From assembly GCA_034437035.1 (NCBI GenBank), contig DAOTUI010000096.1, positions 1 through 64,000 of the forward strand: a stretch of DNA of 64,000 nucleotides, read 5' to 3'. The stretch comes from CAKZQX01 sp034437035. GTDB lineage: Bacteria > Chloroflexota > Chloroflexia > Chloroflexales > Chloroflexaceae. The translations under genes and the position numbers were made by a program. A model generated the notes under the pieces. That model did not search any database. It was not told the DNA's origin and worked only from the letters and a program-made list of their open reading frames with translations. Of this stretch, positions 25,937 through 35,069 are shown one piece after another; within the stretch, counting starts at the first letter, position 1, and each line of letters opens with the position of its first letter.

Positions 25937-27268
25937 TCACGAAGTGTTTCGGCCCGGACGTTCGGGGAGCAGCCCGGCAGGGCGTGGGGGATCGCTCAGG
26001 CGACCATGCACATAGATGAAAATATCGCGTACGACGGCCGCCAGCGGCGCTGACAGGATAATCCCGATCAGGCCGAATGCCTGGCCCAGGACCACCAGCA
26101 GCACCATCAGAATGGCCGGGTGAATGCCCACGCTCTCGCCGACGATGCGCGGCACCAGGAAGTTATTCTCCAGTTGCTGAATGGCAATGTACAAAATTGT
26201 CACCGCCACGCCCGTCGTCACCGAGTCGAAAAACCCGAGCGTAATCGCCGGGATTGCCCCGATAATCGGCCCGATAATCGGGATCAACTCGGTGATCCCC
26301 GCAATGATCGCCAGCAGCAAGATCGAGTCAACCTCCAGCCCAAACAGCCCCAGGATAAACAATCCAAGCCCGGCGACAAGACCGACCAGCAACCCAAGCA
26401 ACAACTGCCCCCGGATATAACTGCTAAAAATGCGGTTGAAGATGCGCAGGATCGCCCAGAAATCGGCGCGCATATTTGCCGGCAACATCGTGTTTAGCGT
26501 GGCAAACCCGTCACGCTCATCCTTCAACACATAGAAGAGCCAGAAGGGAACAATAAGGAATCCCAGCAAAAAGGTAACGGTGTTGACCACCTGAAGCACA
26601 CTGGTTAACAGAAACGTTCCCAACTCCTGCACATACGTTGTAAAGTTACTCTGGAGACGTTCAACCGCCTGCCCAAAACCCTCCTCCAGCGGTTCTCTAA
26701 CTGCTTCGGGGATCGTCTCGTGATAGGCTTGCAGTTGTTTGATCCACTCATCGGCCAGACCGCTGATCTCTTCGAGGCGAATATTGCGCAGGAGACTGAT
26801 AAACTGGTTAATCTGATTGATCAGTGGCGGAACAATATATCCAAAAAAGCCGACAGCCAAAATCAGTCCACCCAGGTAGACCGTCAGAATAGCGGCCCAG
26901 CGGGGCATCTGCCGACTCAGGTTATTCACCAGGGGCAGCACCAGGTAGGCCACCACCAGACCAATCTGAAACGGCAGCAGGACGGACCAGCTTGCCCAGA
27001 GCAGCCAGCCAAGCCCATAAAGTCCGCCCAGCACCAGCAACCAGCGGGCAATCCGCCGCAGCGTGATGGGCGTTACGTCTACCTGTGCCGGGGAACTGGT
27101 TGCCTCCGCCGCGGCGGTGACGTTCTCCGCCGCGGCTGGAGTCTCCACCTCGACCGGTGGGGCGGCGGGTGCAGCCTGATGCGCATCAGTGTCGGTAGTA
27201 TGCGCAGTATGCTCCTCGGCGGCGGGGTGTTCGGATGTTTGTGGTAAACTACGCGACTCGGTACTCAT
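25937..27268 (-). CDS. AI-2E family transporter (PerM/YtvI-like membrane protein)
   Basis: 443 residues from the ATG at 27268. The first ~75 residues are a soluble Ala/Glu/Thr-rich extension. About eight membrane helices follow. The family's conserved periplasmic/cytosolic middle region (PLINQINQFISLL ... LEEGFGQAVERL) and the GIIPIIGPIIGAIPA-like motif (ITELIPIIGPIIGAIPAI) are present. Members include autoinducer-2 exporters and Na+/H+ antiporters; the actual substrate is not deducible. A -10 TATAAT lies on the minus strand at 27370-27375. Confidence 0.87.
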   Translation of the reverse strand: MSTESRSLPQTSEHPAAEEHTAHTTDTDAHQAAPAAPPVEVETPAAAENVTAAAEATSSPAQVDVTPITLRRIARWLLVLGGLYGLGWLLWASWSVLLPFQIGLVVAYLVLPLVNNLSRQMPRWAAILTVYLGGLILAVGFFGYIVPPLINQINQFISLLRNIRLEEISGLADEWIKQLQAYHETIPEAVREPLEEGFGQAVERLQSNFTTYVQELGTFLLTSVLQVVNTVTFLLGFLIVPFWLFYVLKDERDGFATLNTMLPANMRADFWAILRIFNRIFSSYIRGQLLLGLLVGLVAGLGLFILGLFGLEVDSILLLAIIAGITELIPIIGPIIGAIPAITLGFFDSVTTGVAVTILYIAIQQLENNFLVPRIVGESVGIHPAILMVLLVVLGQAFGLIGIILSAPLAAVVRDIFIYVHGRLSDPPRPAGLLPERPGRNTS

Positions 27269-27412
27269 AATGTTGGGGTATGATAGTGGGAGTGAGCTAT
27301 CACACGAACAGGGCCTCCTACCCGGAGCGCTCAACTCATGTGAGCGGCATCTGATACATCGCTTGGCTCATTATAACCAAGATCTGTACCAGATGCCAGC
27401 AGTAACCCTGCG

Positions 27413-27964
27413 TTACCGTTCGTCGCGCCCATTCGTTGAACTGACCGTGAGGACAGTTGCCGTATCGTCGCCGATATTGACCCAGCTATGGGCCAGATCA
27501 TCGCGGTAGAAGAGCGTATCACCTTCCTGGAGAATGTACTCTTCCTCACCCAGATGAAAACGCAGTTGCCCGTGCAGCAGGTAGACCATCTGGCTGCCTC
27601 TGCTGGAAAAGCCCTGTTGCCCACTCCCCGGCTGAGCATCCATTAAACGGGCTTCCATGTCGCCATTGGGCGGGAGCAACGAGTAGACCTGAACGGGAGC
27701 ATCATCAAGGCTAAGTTTGATACGTTCACTGCGATGGACGATCTGACCGGCCTGCTGGTTGTCCTCACCTTCAAAGAAGTGGGTCATCTGAATGTTGAAA
27801 AACAACGCCAGCTTGCGCAGGTTGGCAACGGAGATATTGACCTTATCCCGTTCCAGCCGACTCAGAAATGAGGGCGTTAACCCCGATCCATCAGAAACTT
27901 CTTGTAGGGTCAGACCGCGTTCCTGACGCAGTCGCCCAATTTTTTGGCCTAAAGACAGTGCCAC
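27413..27964 (-). CDS. XRE-family transcriptional regulator with cupin domain
   Basis: 183 residues. HTH of the XRE/HTH_3 type spans residues 6-62 (IGRLRQERGLTLQEVSDGSG, then LTPSFLSRLERDKVNISVANL). A C-terminal cupin_2 barrel spans 105-178 (GSQMVYLLHGQLRFHLGEEE and DTLFYRDDLAHSWVN, which contains a metal-type His). This architecture is that of PuuR/SutR-like repressors that sense small molecules. It probably autoregulates, since promoter 28003-28033 is directly upstream; no operator was identified with confidence. Confidence 0.9.
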   Translation of the reverse strand: MALSLGQKIGRLRQERGLTLQEVSDGSGLTPSFLSRLERDKVNISVANLRKLALFFNIQMTHFFEGEDNQQAGQIVHRSERIKLSLDDAPVQVYSLLPPNGDMEARLMDAQPGSGQQGFSSRGSQMVYLLHGQLRFHLGEEEYILQEGDTLFYRDDLAHSWVNIGDDTATVLTVSSTNGRDER

Positions 27965-28002
27965 GGCTAGTGGAACCTTTACTTTGACATGTAACTTTTT
28001 GT

Positions 28003-28033
28003 ATTATACTCCAAAACAAAAGTCCCTGTCAAG
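28003..28033 (-). promoter_or_regulatory. promoter of the XRE-cupin regulator
   Basis: On the minus strand TTGACA (28028-28033) and TATAAT (28003-28008) are separated by 19 bp. The region is noticeably AT-rich. Confidence 0.5.
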
Positions 28034-28234
28034 CGCTTGCACAGGTTTGTTCTTAAGCAATATCGGGCATAGGGAAGATGCAGGCGTATTTCTGGAAATT
28101 GAAACAGCCGGAAGATACACCATAGGAATTTTGCTTGCAGTGTCAAAGTAGTTCGTATGACACGGGTGCGTTGCCGATTCGCGCTGCATATGTGACCGGC
28201 GGCTGCGCCCGGTGCGGCACCTGGACTGCTCCTG

Positions 28235-28243
28235 TGCTATAAT
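28235..28243 (+). promoter_or_regulatory. extended -10 promoter of the PP2C-VWA-FHA cluster
   Basis: TGCTATAAT on the plus strand, 111 bp before the first PP2C start. Confidence 0.55.
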
Positions 28244-28353
28244 TTGCCTGACAGTCAGGTCATGCGCTCCTTCCCGGCATAGCCGCACGCGCGCGTAGGT
28301 GTAATCGCTGTTCTGGCCGCACACAACCGCATGCTTCCGCCGAGGTGATAGCC

Positions 28354-29625
28354 GTGAGTTCCACCACTTCACAGATCTGCCGGCACTGTGGCGCGTCGCT
28401 GCCTGCGTCGTCACGTTTCTGTACCCGTTGTGGTACGCCGGTTGCGCTTCTTCCCCAGGATGAGATGCTGATCCCGGGTGGTAAGCGCTTGCGTGTCACC
28501 CAGGAAGCGCTCAGCCTGCGTGAACTGTTGACGATGATTGAATCCGGTGTTCACTGGTGGCAACAGCAGTTGCAGAGTACGGATCAGGTGACCCGCCGGC
28601 ATGCGGCGGCCGCGATCAAGGATCTCTCTCGCATTCTGGATAGTCTCTCGGAGCAGTTGGCCCAGGGTCGCGAAACGGTGCGGATCACGACGCGCCTGCC
28701 GGTGGCGCGCCGCTACAGCGTGGGTTGCCCTATATGTGGGCGGGGCAACCGTGCCGGGGCGCGCTTCTGTATTGCCTGTGGTTCGCTCCTGCCGGATACA
28801 TACAACCCGCAGGATAGCCGTCCGGATCAACCGGAGCCGCTGCGTCTGCATTCCGCCGTCTTGAGCGATATTGGGCGGGTGCGCCGGAACAACGAAGATA
28901 CCTGTGTCATCGAGCCCATCACGTCCGTTGCGGGGGCGGTTGTGCATATGCTGCTGGTTGCGGATGGCATGGGCGGGGCGCACGCGGGCGAGGTTGCCGG
29001 CCGACTGGCATGTGAGACGGTGCAGCAGACGCTACGCAGCGAATTGCAGACATTACTGCCCCCGGATGATGCGGCCTGGCAGGATCTGCTACGCCGGGTG
29101 GTGCTGGCGGCCAACCAGCGGGTGTACGCCGCGGCCCAGGCACAATCAGAGCAGCAGGGCATGGGCACAACGCTGACGCTGATTGTCGTGGTTGGAGATC
29201 GGGCGCATATGGCGCATGTCGGTGATAGCCGCGCCTACCTCTTCAATGCCGCCGGTGTCACCGACGAAGGCGAACCGCTGCTGCAACTGAGTTCCGACCA
29301 TACGCTGGTGGCGCGCCTGGTCGATATTGGACAGCTTACGCCGGAGCAGTCGCGCACGCACCCACACCGCAATGCACTCTACCGGGCGCTGGGTACCGAG
29401 CCGACGATTGATGTTGACACGGGCAGCCATGCACTGCGGATTGGCGACCGTCTGCTGCTCTGTTCCGATGGGTTGACAATTTATGTCGAAGATACCGAAT
29501 TGGCGCAGATAGTGCTCCAGGCGGCTCACCCGCGCCATACCTGCCGGCGCCTCGTGACGTTAGCCAATGAACGGGGTGGGCAAGACAATATCAGTGTGAT
29601 TGTGGCAACGGTTGAGGGAGCATAA
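28354..29625 (+). CDS. zinc-ribbon PP2C-type Ser/Thr phosphatase
   Basis: 423 residues from a GTG at 28354, chosen because GAGGTGAT lies 6 nt upstream; a GTG three codons earlier is possible. Two zinc ribbons (CRHCG..CTRCG near 9-26; CPICG..CIACG near 123-143) flank a helical segment. The PP2C domain covers 170-423 with metal ligands RRNNEDTCV, VADGMGGAHAGE, HVGDSRAYLF, LCSDGLT and GGQDNISVIVA, so it looks active. It should dephosphorylate Ser/Thr proteins in the cytoplasm. It is followed 2 bp later by a second PP2C gene. Confidence 0.9.
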   Translation: MSSTTSQICRHCGASLPASSRFCTRCGTPVALLPQDEMLIPGGKRLRVTQEALSLRELLTMIESGVHWWQQQLQSTDQVTRRHAAAAIKDLSRILDSLSEQLAQGRETVRITTRLPVARRYSVGCPICGRGNRAGARFCIACGSLLPDTYNPQDSRPDQPEPLRLHSAVLSDIGRVRRNNEDTCVIEPITSVAGAVVHMLLVADGMGGAHAGEVAGRLACETVQQTLRSELQTLLPPDDAAWQDLLRRVVLAANQRVYAAAQAQSEQQGMGTTLTLIVVVGDRAHMAHVGDSRAYLFNAAGVTDEGEPLLQLSSDHTLVARLVDIGQLTPEQSRTHPHRNALYRALGTEPTIDVDTGSHALRIGDRLLLCSDGLTIYVEDTELAQIVLQAAHPRHTCRRLVTLANERGGQDNISVIVATVEGA

Positions 29626-29627
29626 CC

Positions 29628-31412
29628 ATGCCGATCTGCGAGTCTTGCGGTTGTGACAATCGCGTCGGTGCGCGCTTTTGCTGGAACTGCGCCACGCCGC
29701 TGGTAGAACAACCCACGTCTCACGCCGTCCGTCCAACGCCGGAAGATACGCACTGGCTGGCCGCAACCCTTGCCCATGATGATTCGTCTCATGCAACGTC
29801 AGAAGCAGCCACCAGTCCTACTACGCCGCTACCTGAACTGTCTGGTGCGGATCAGGAGAAGTTGATGGAACAGTCGCAACCTGCCGGCCCCTCACTGTTT
29901 GGCGGGCATTATGAAATTCTGGATGAAACGACCCATGGTGTGGTCGAGGTTGTAGACCACGAACCCTGGCGGCGCTGCTGGTCCTGTGGTTCACTGGAGA
30001 ACGAGCCGGGTGAGTCCTTCTGTATCGAATGCGGCGCTTCGCTGGAGCAGCGCAACTATCGGGGGGTGCTGATGCCGAGTGACGCCCTGACGGGTCCGGC
30101 GCTCATTCCCACGATTGAGGATGACGCGGCTCAGGCAGTTTTGCCGGCAGTCTGGGATCGGGTCGAAGAGAATGGGCGTACGCTTGTGCTGCTGCAAGAG
30201 AGCACCTATGAGCCGGTACAGGCACCCCTGGATGAAGTCACGGCATTGCGCATCGGGCGCGATCTGGCGCACCTGATGGCGGTGTTACACGACCGAGATC
30301 TGCTGCTGGGGCCGCTGGAGCCTGCCGACCTGGAGTTGACGCCCGCGAGTCAGCCACGCCTGCGCACGGTTTCCAATCTGCGAATGATAACGAAAGATGA
30401 TCCATCTGATGTGCAGCAGGTCGATCTCCAGGAACTGGCCGGCTTGCTGGAACGCCTGACCGCAACTCCGCGCACCACGCAGCGTCTGAACGAAGATGAG
30501 GCACTGGAGGTGGTCGGCGAGAGTGACCTGACCACGGTTCTGCGCCAGGTGCGCACCGAGGAGATCGGCCATGCCGCGGAATTGGCGCAGCAACTGGAGG
30601 CGCTCCTCGCCGAGCATACGCGCCCGCTGGCCCTGCACCAGCGGGTTGGCGCGCTCTCCGATACGGGTATGCTGCGCGAGCATAATGAGGACAGCCTGTT
30701 GACGCTGGTGCTGGGAACGGACAATGCCTCTAACCGGCGCTCGTGGGGGTGTTACATCGTCGCCGACGGTATGGGTGGGCATGCCGCCGGGGAAGTTGCC
30801 AGCGGGCTGGCTATTCGCGGCGCAGTTGAGGAGATTATGCGCGAGTACCTGACCGTCGCGCTTGACCTGGATGCCGACTATGATGAGGGCTGGGTGCGGG
30901 AGATCGTGCGGCGGGCAGCACTTCAGGCCAACCAGTATGTGCTGAATGAGGGTCAGGCGCGGGGCAATGATATGGGCACCACGTTGACCATGGCTCTGGT
31001 GGTGGGCGATCGGGCCACGATTGCGAATGTCGGCGACAGCCGGACCTATCGCTACCGCGACGGCAAACTGCAGCGGATCACCCGGGATCACTCGCTGGTG
31101 ATGCGCCTGGTTGAAATTGGTCAGATCAGCGAAGACGATATCTACTCCCATCCGCAGCGTAGCGCGGTGCTGCGTTCGCTCGGCGATAAGGCAGATATCG
31201 AGGTTGATCTGTTTAACGAGCGCCTGCAGCCGGGCGATGCGCTGCTGCTCTGTTCCGATGGTCAATGGGAGATGACCCACGATCCGGAGATGGAGCAGAT
31301 CCTGTCCCGCTATGCCGGCGATCCTCAGCAGATCTGTCAGCAGTTGGTCGCGGCTGCAAACCAGGCTGGTGGTGAGGATAATATTACGTCGGTACTGGTT
31401 ATGTTCGAGTAG
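29628..31412 (+). CDS. zinc-ribbon / pseudokinase-like / PP2C phosphatase
   Basis: 594 residues, starting 2 bp after the previous gene, so translation is likely coupled. Zinc ribbons lie at residues 3-24 (CESCGCDN, CWNCA) and about 120-140 (CWSCG, CIECG). Residues about 165-300 read like the back half of a Ser/Thr kinase fold without catalytic residues (LRIGRDLAHLMAVLHDRDLLLGPLEPADLEL). PP2C occupies 340-594: REHNEDSLL, VADGMGGHAAGE, NVGDSRTYRY, LCSDGQWEM and GGEDNITSVLV are intact. The pseudokinase reading is inference. Confidence 0.87.
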   Translation: MPICESCGCDNRVGARFCWNCATPLVEQPTSHAVRPTPEDTHWLAATLAHDDSSHATSEAATSPTTPLPELSGADQEKLMEQSQPAGPSLFGGHYEILDETTHGVVEVVDHEPWRRCWSCGSLENEPGESFCIECGASLEQRNYRGVLMPSDALTGPALIPTIEDDAAQAVLPAVWDRVEENGRTLVLLQESTYEPVQAPLDEVTALRIGRDLAHLMAVLHDRDLLLGPLEPADLELTPASQPRLRTVSNLRMITKDDPSDVQQVDLQELAGLLERLTATPRTTQRLNEDEALEVVGESDLTTVLRQVRTEEIGHAAELAQQLEALLAEHTRPLALHQRVGALSDTGMLREHNEDSLLTLVLGTDNASNRRSWGCYIVADGMGGHAAGEVASGLAIRGAVEEIMREYLTVALDLDADYDEGWVREIVRRAALQANQYVLNEGQARGNDMGTTLTMALVVGDRATIANVGDSRTYRYRDGKLQRITRDHSLVMRLVEIGQISEDDIYSHPQRSAVLRSLGDKADIEVDLFNERLQPGDALLLCSDGQWEMTHDPEMEQILSRYAGDPQQICQQLVAAANQAGGEDNITSVLVMFE

Positions 31413-31474
31413 TTGGTTGCCGGTTGTGTCGGTTGCTGAGTCCTGCGTTATGCAGCATATGCACGGAGATCACT

Positions 31475-32719
31475 ATGGCTGATGGAGTTACACTCACCGC
31501 TACCTGGGGGCGCGCACCGCTGGCTATGACCAATGTGCCGCAGGTGAACTACCTGCTGGTGGAAGCGCAGCCGGTCGTTCCCGCCGGCCAACCCGTTCCA
31601 CTCAACTTTTGTCTGGTGCTGGACCGTTCCGGCTCGATGCAGGGTGAGAAGCTCACCAGCATGAAAATTGCTACCAGGCGGGTGATCGAGACCCTGACAC
31701 CGCAGGATATTGTGTCGCTGGTTATCTTCGATGATACCGTTCAGGTGGTGCTGCCCGCTACCCCGGCTACGGATAAGGCGGCCCTGCTGGCGCGGGTCGC
31801 AACGATTGAAGAAGCGGGAGGTACGGCAATGTCGCTGGGGCTCCAGGCAGGCCAGGCCGAAATACAAAAACATCTTGACAGTGCGCATATCTCGCATATG
31901 CTGGTACTGACCGATGGGCAGACCTGGGGCGATGAAGATACCTGCCGGACGATTGCGCAGAGCCTGGGGACACAGGGTGTACGAATCACCGCGCTGGGGC
32001 TGGGGACGGAGTGGAACGAGAAACTGCTCGATGACCTGGCCGAGCTTTCCGGTGGCACCTCGGATTATATTGCCGAACCGGATAAGATCGATAGCTTCTT
32101 CCAGCGGACGGTGCAAACGGCACAGGGAACGGCCATTCGCGCAGTGCGGCTCCTGCTGCGGCTGGTGCGTGATGTGACGCCACGGGCGGTCTACCGGGCG
32201 ACGCCGACGATTGCCAACCTGGGCTATCAGCCGATTGGACAGAACGAAGTCGAAGTGAAGCTGGGCGATATTGCGTACGGGAGCGGCAGCAGTCTGATCC
32301 TGGACCTGATGATCCAGCCGCGCAGCACGGGATCATTTCGGATGGCGCAGGCGGAACTGCACTTTATCCCGGTAGGACAGACGGCGGAGCAGGTGGTCAA
32401 ACAGGATGTGGTATTGGAATTCACCAGTGACGCGGACAAAGCGGCCTATGACCCGCGCGTGATGAACCTGGTTGAGAAGGTGACGGCCTTCAAGCTCCAG
32501 ACCCGCGCACTCGCCGAGGCCGAGTTGGGCAATATGTCGGGGGCGACCCAGAAACTGCGGGCGGCGGCAACGCGCCTGCTGGACCTGGGTGAACTGGACC
32601 TGGCAACCCGCGCCCAGGAGCAGGCCGAACAACTGGAACAGGGGGCCCAACTGAGCGCGGAGTCGCAAAAAGAACTGCGCTATTCGACTCGTCGTCTTAC
32701 CCAAAAACTGGAGGAGTAG
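31475..32719 (+). CDS. von Willebrand factor A domain protein (TerY/YfbK-like)
   Basis: 414 residues from the ATG at 31475 (GGAG 6 nt upstream). The VWA domain starts near residue 40: MIDAS DRSGSM, GGTAMSLGLQAG with the conserved Thr, and LTDGQTWGDED. A beta-sandwich middle and an alpha-helical tail (KLRAAATRLLDLGELDLATR, RYSTRRLTQKLEE) match the paralogue at 23084-24478. In TerY-P type gene sets, VWA proteins work with PP2C phosphatases and kinases; this one lies directly after two PP2C genes and before an FHA protein. No signal peptide. Confidence 0.9.
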   Translation: MADGVTLTATWGRAPLAMTNVPQVNYLLVEAQPVVPAGQPVPLNFCLVLDRSGSMQGEKLTSMKIATRRVIETLTPQDIVSLVIFDDTVQVVLPATPATDKAALLARVATIEEAGGTAMSLGLQAGQAEIQKHLDSAHISHMLVLTDGQTWGDEDTCRTIAQSLGTQGVRITALGLGTEWNEKLLDDLAELSGGTSDYIAEPDKIDSFFQRTVQTAQGTAIRAVRLLLRLVRDVTPRAVYRATPTIANLGYQPIGQNEVEVKLGDIAYGSGSSLILDLMIQPRSTGSFRMAQAELHFIPVGQTAEQVVKQDVVLEFTSDADKAAYDPRVMNLVEKVTAFKLQTRALAEAELGNMSGATQKLRAAATRLLDLGELDLATRAQEQAEQLEQGAQLSAESQKELRYSTRRLTQKLEE

Positions 32720-32821
32720 GCCGGAGCCGGAAGGTAGAGGACAGACGTCAGGTACAGTTGTGATCTGACCGTGTAGCCTCCTGCATATCTGCTGTCTGAC
32801 GTTTCTGAAGGAGCATAGATT

Positions 32822-34396
32822 ATGATTTTCTGTCCAAACTGTGGCGCACCGAATGATCCAAATAATCGCTTTTGTGATCAGTGTGGCACCCAACTGGAAA
32901 GCAACCCGGCGGCTCAACCGGATGCACCGGCGGAGAATGCCCCCCAACCCACGCCCGGTGCTCCGCTGACCTGCCCGAACTGTGGTGCATCGGTCATGCT
33001 GGGGCAGGCATTCTGCGAAGAGTGCGGGTTCGCGTTGAATACGAACTACAGCGCGTATACTGCAAATAATGATGTTCCAACCATGGTGGCTTCCCCGGAG
33101 AGTGCCGCAACGCAACAGGCAGCACCCCTGCCGGGTCAGGCTGATGAAACACTGATTGATACCAGTATGGCGGATGTATCGGCAATCCCCGCCCCATCGC
33201 CCCCACCAGCGGAACGGACGGTTCCCGCGCCGCCACCTGTACCGGATCCGGAGGCCGAGCCGGAACCACCCGCACCCGCGCCGGAGGTCGAGCCGGAGGT
33301 GGAGGCCGAGCCGGAGCCGGAGCCGGAGCCGGAGCCACCCGCACCCGCACCCGAAGCGGCGGAGGTGGCACCGGAAGTGCCCGCACCCGCGCCCGAGGCA
33401 GAGGCAGAGGTAGCGCCGGAAATGTCTGCACCGACACCCGCACCCGCGCCCGCGGCAGAAGTAGCACCGGAAGTGCCCGCGCCCGTACCTGCGCCCGAAC
33501 CGGAGCCGGCACTTGCACCCGAGCCGGAAGCGGAACCCGCCGCGCCTGCCGCCGTTCCCGGCCCCGATCCGGCGGAGGTGCAGCGACTGGAGGGGCTGAT
33601 CGCGGCGCACCGGGAAACGATTGCGCAGTATGAGCAGATGCAGGCACGCTATCCCGCCGGGGCCGCGCCCACATTTCTCACGGCCGGCCTGGACGAGGCA
33701 CGTAACGCGCTGGCTCAGGCGGAAGCGGATCTGGCAGCCCTGACACCGGCGGCCGGTCCCGATCCGGCGGAAGTGCAGCGACTGGAGGGGCTGATCGCGG
33801 CGCACCGGGAAACGATTGCGCAGTATGAGCAGATGCAGGCACGTTATCCCGCCGGATCTGCCCCGGCGTTTCTCACAGCCGGGCTGGATGAGGCGCGGAA
33901 TGCGCTGGCCCAGGCCGAAGCGGACCTGGCGGCCCTGTTGGGTCAACCTGCGCCATCTGCGCCCACCGCCGCGCCTGCGGCCCCGGCATCGGCAGGCGCG
34001 CCAACTCCGGCTACGACCGCTGCGGAAGCGCCTACAGTCGTGCCGTCACCTGCGCCCGCGCCGGCACCCGCACCGGGGCCACGTCTGGTGCTGGTCAATA
34101 GCGGACAGGAATTGCCGCTGCCGGCCGGCAAAACCGAGATCACGGTTGGGCGTGAAGATCCGGTCAGCGATATCTACCCGGAGATCGATCTGACGCCCTT
34201 TGGTGGGGAAACCGGTGGTGTCAGTCGCCAGCACGCGCGGATCAACCAGGCCAATGGTCAGTGGACCATTACGGACCTGAACAGCACGAACTACACGCGC
34301 GTCAATGGTGCCCGCATTGAGCCGAATACCCCGGTGTCGATCCAGGATGGCGCACAGATCCAGTTCGGGCGGATTGCGACGCTCTTCCATACATAA
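32822..34396 (+). CDS. double zinc-ribbon, Pro/Ala/Glu-rich, FHA-domain protein
   Basis: 524 residues. Two zinc ribbons (CPNCGAPN..CDQCG, 4-20; CPNCGASV..CEECG, about 52-69) lead into a 150-residue Pro/Ala/Glu linker. Two near-identical 60-residue helical units follow, with period 65 codons (DNA copies 33566-33745 and 33761-33940). A C-terminal FHA domain spans about 420-524, with ITVGRED, GVSRQHARI and NSTNYTRVNG, the phospho-Thr-binding residues. It should read out phosphorylation controlled by the upstream PP2Cs. The kinase itself is not in this window. Confidence 0.9.
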   Translation: MIFCPNCGAPNDPNNRFCDQCGTQLESNPAAQPDAPAENAPQPTPGAPLTCPNCGASVMLGQAFCEECGFALNTNYSAYTANNDVPTMVASPESAATQQAAPLPGQADETLIDTSMADVSAIPAPSPPPAERTVPAPPPVPDPEAEPEPPAPAPEVEPEVEAEPEPEPEPEPPAPAPEAAEVAPEVPAPAPEAEAEVAPEMSAPTPAPAPAAEVAPEVPAPVPAPEPEPALAPEPEAEPAAPAAVPGPDPAEVQRLEGLIAAHRETIAQYEQMQARYPAGAAPTFLTAGLDEARNALAQAEADLAALTPAAGPDPAEVQRLEGLIAAHRETIAQYEQMQARYPAGSAPAFLTAGLDEARNALAQAEADLAALLGQPAPSAPTAAPAAPASAGAPTPATTAAEAPTVVPSPAPAPAPAPGPRLVLVNSGQELPLPAGKTEITVGREDPVSDIYPEIDLTPFGGETGGVSRQHARINQANGQWTITDLNSTNYTRVNGARIEPNTPVSIQDGAQIQFGRIATLFHT

Positions 34397-34398
34397 CG

Positions 34399-34507
34399 TA
34401 CATGCATTACGTGGTCCCTCCCTCGGAAGTGGATGCTGCCGCAGGCGAATCCGGCTTCCATCGGGGGTGAAACGTCCGGGGTGCATGTCAACTGCGTAAT
34501 GCGTGTA
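34399..34507. repeat. nested inverted-repeat element, copy 5 (internally deleted)
   Basis: A 109-bp copy directly after the FHA gene: ends TACATGCATTACGTGGT and ACTGCGTAATGCGTGTA, box B present, hairpin and box A deleted. It is the first of three elements in a row. Confidence 0.78.
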
Positions 34508-34510
34508 TGT

Positions 34511-34772
34511 TACACGCGTTACGCGGTCCCTCTTTTGGTAGCGGCTATCGCCGCCGGCAGGACGGAAGACAACATCCTTTTTTGGAAAAATGTGGCTCTC
34601 CGAGCCACATTTTTCCAAAAAGACTGGAAACGAACCGTCTTTTTCACAAAAAATTTGCTCTGAGAGCAAATTTTTTGTGAAAAATAAAACAAGTACCATG
34701 CTGCCGCAGGCGAAACACCGCACTGTTGCTATCAAATGCCTGATTTGAATGCCGCGCCGCGTAACGCGTGTA
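34511..34772. repeat. nested inverted-repeat element, copy 6 (two hairpins)
   Basis: 262 bp, with ends TACACGCGTTACGCGGT and GCCGCGTAACGCGTGTA. Between box A and box B it carries two different hairpins in series: 34578-34622 (arms ~21 bp, stem top gtggctc/gagccac) and 34640-34684 (21-bp perfect arms, loop tga). Confidence 0.85.
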
Positions 34773-34776
34773 ACGT

Positions 34777-34970
34777 AACACGACTTACGCGGTGCTCCAC
34801 CGGAAGATGTACTTCGACTCCGATCGGGCGGAACCGACTATCCTTTTTCACGAAAATTTGGCTCACAGAGCCAAATTTTCGTGAAAAAGAAAGTACCATG
34901 CTGCCGCAGGCGATTCGGCCGTTCATCTGGTCTAACATCCGGTTTGGACGCCCACCGCGTAACGCGTGTA
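34777..34970. repeat. nested inverted-repeat element, copy 7
   Basis: 194 bp, with ends AACACGACTTACGCGGT and ACCGCGTAACGCGTGTA. Box A is degraded and box B exact. Hairpin arms of 22 bp lie at 34843-34864 and 34868-34889, loop aca. It lies just upstream of the cobalamin operon promoter. Confidence 0.85.
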
Positions 34971-35069
34971 ACGTAACACGACTGTCAGGATAAGCGTATA
35001 GTGACTTTAGCGGAGAGACGCGTTGCGGCGCGTCTCTCTTGTTGAACTGAGCCGAAACCGCCCGGATTA

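Noticed and set aside
32333..33946. 537-codon minus-strand frame rich in Gly/Arg/Cys
   Set aside because: Antisense of the Pro/Ala/Glu-rich FHA protein; low-complexity GC-rich coding DNA opens long antisense frames.
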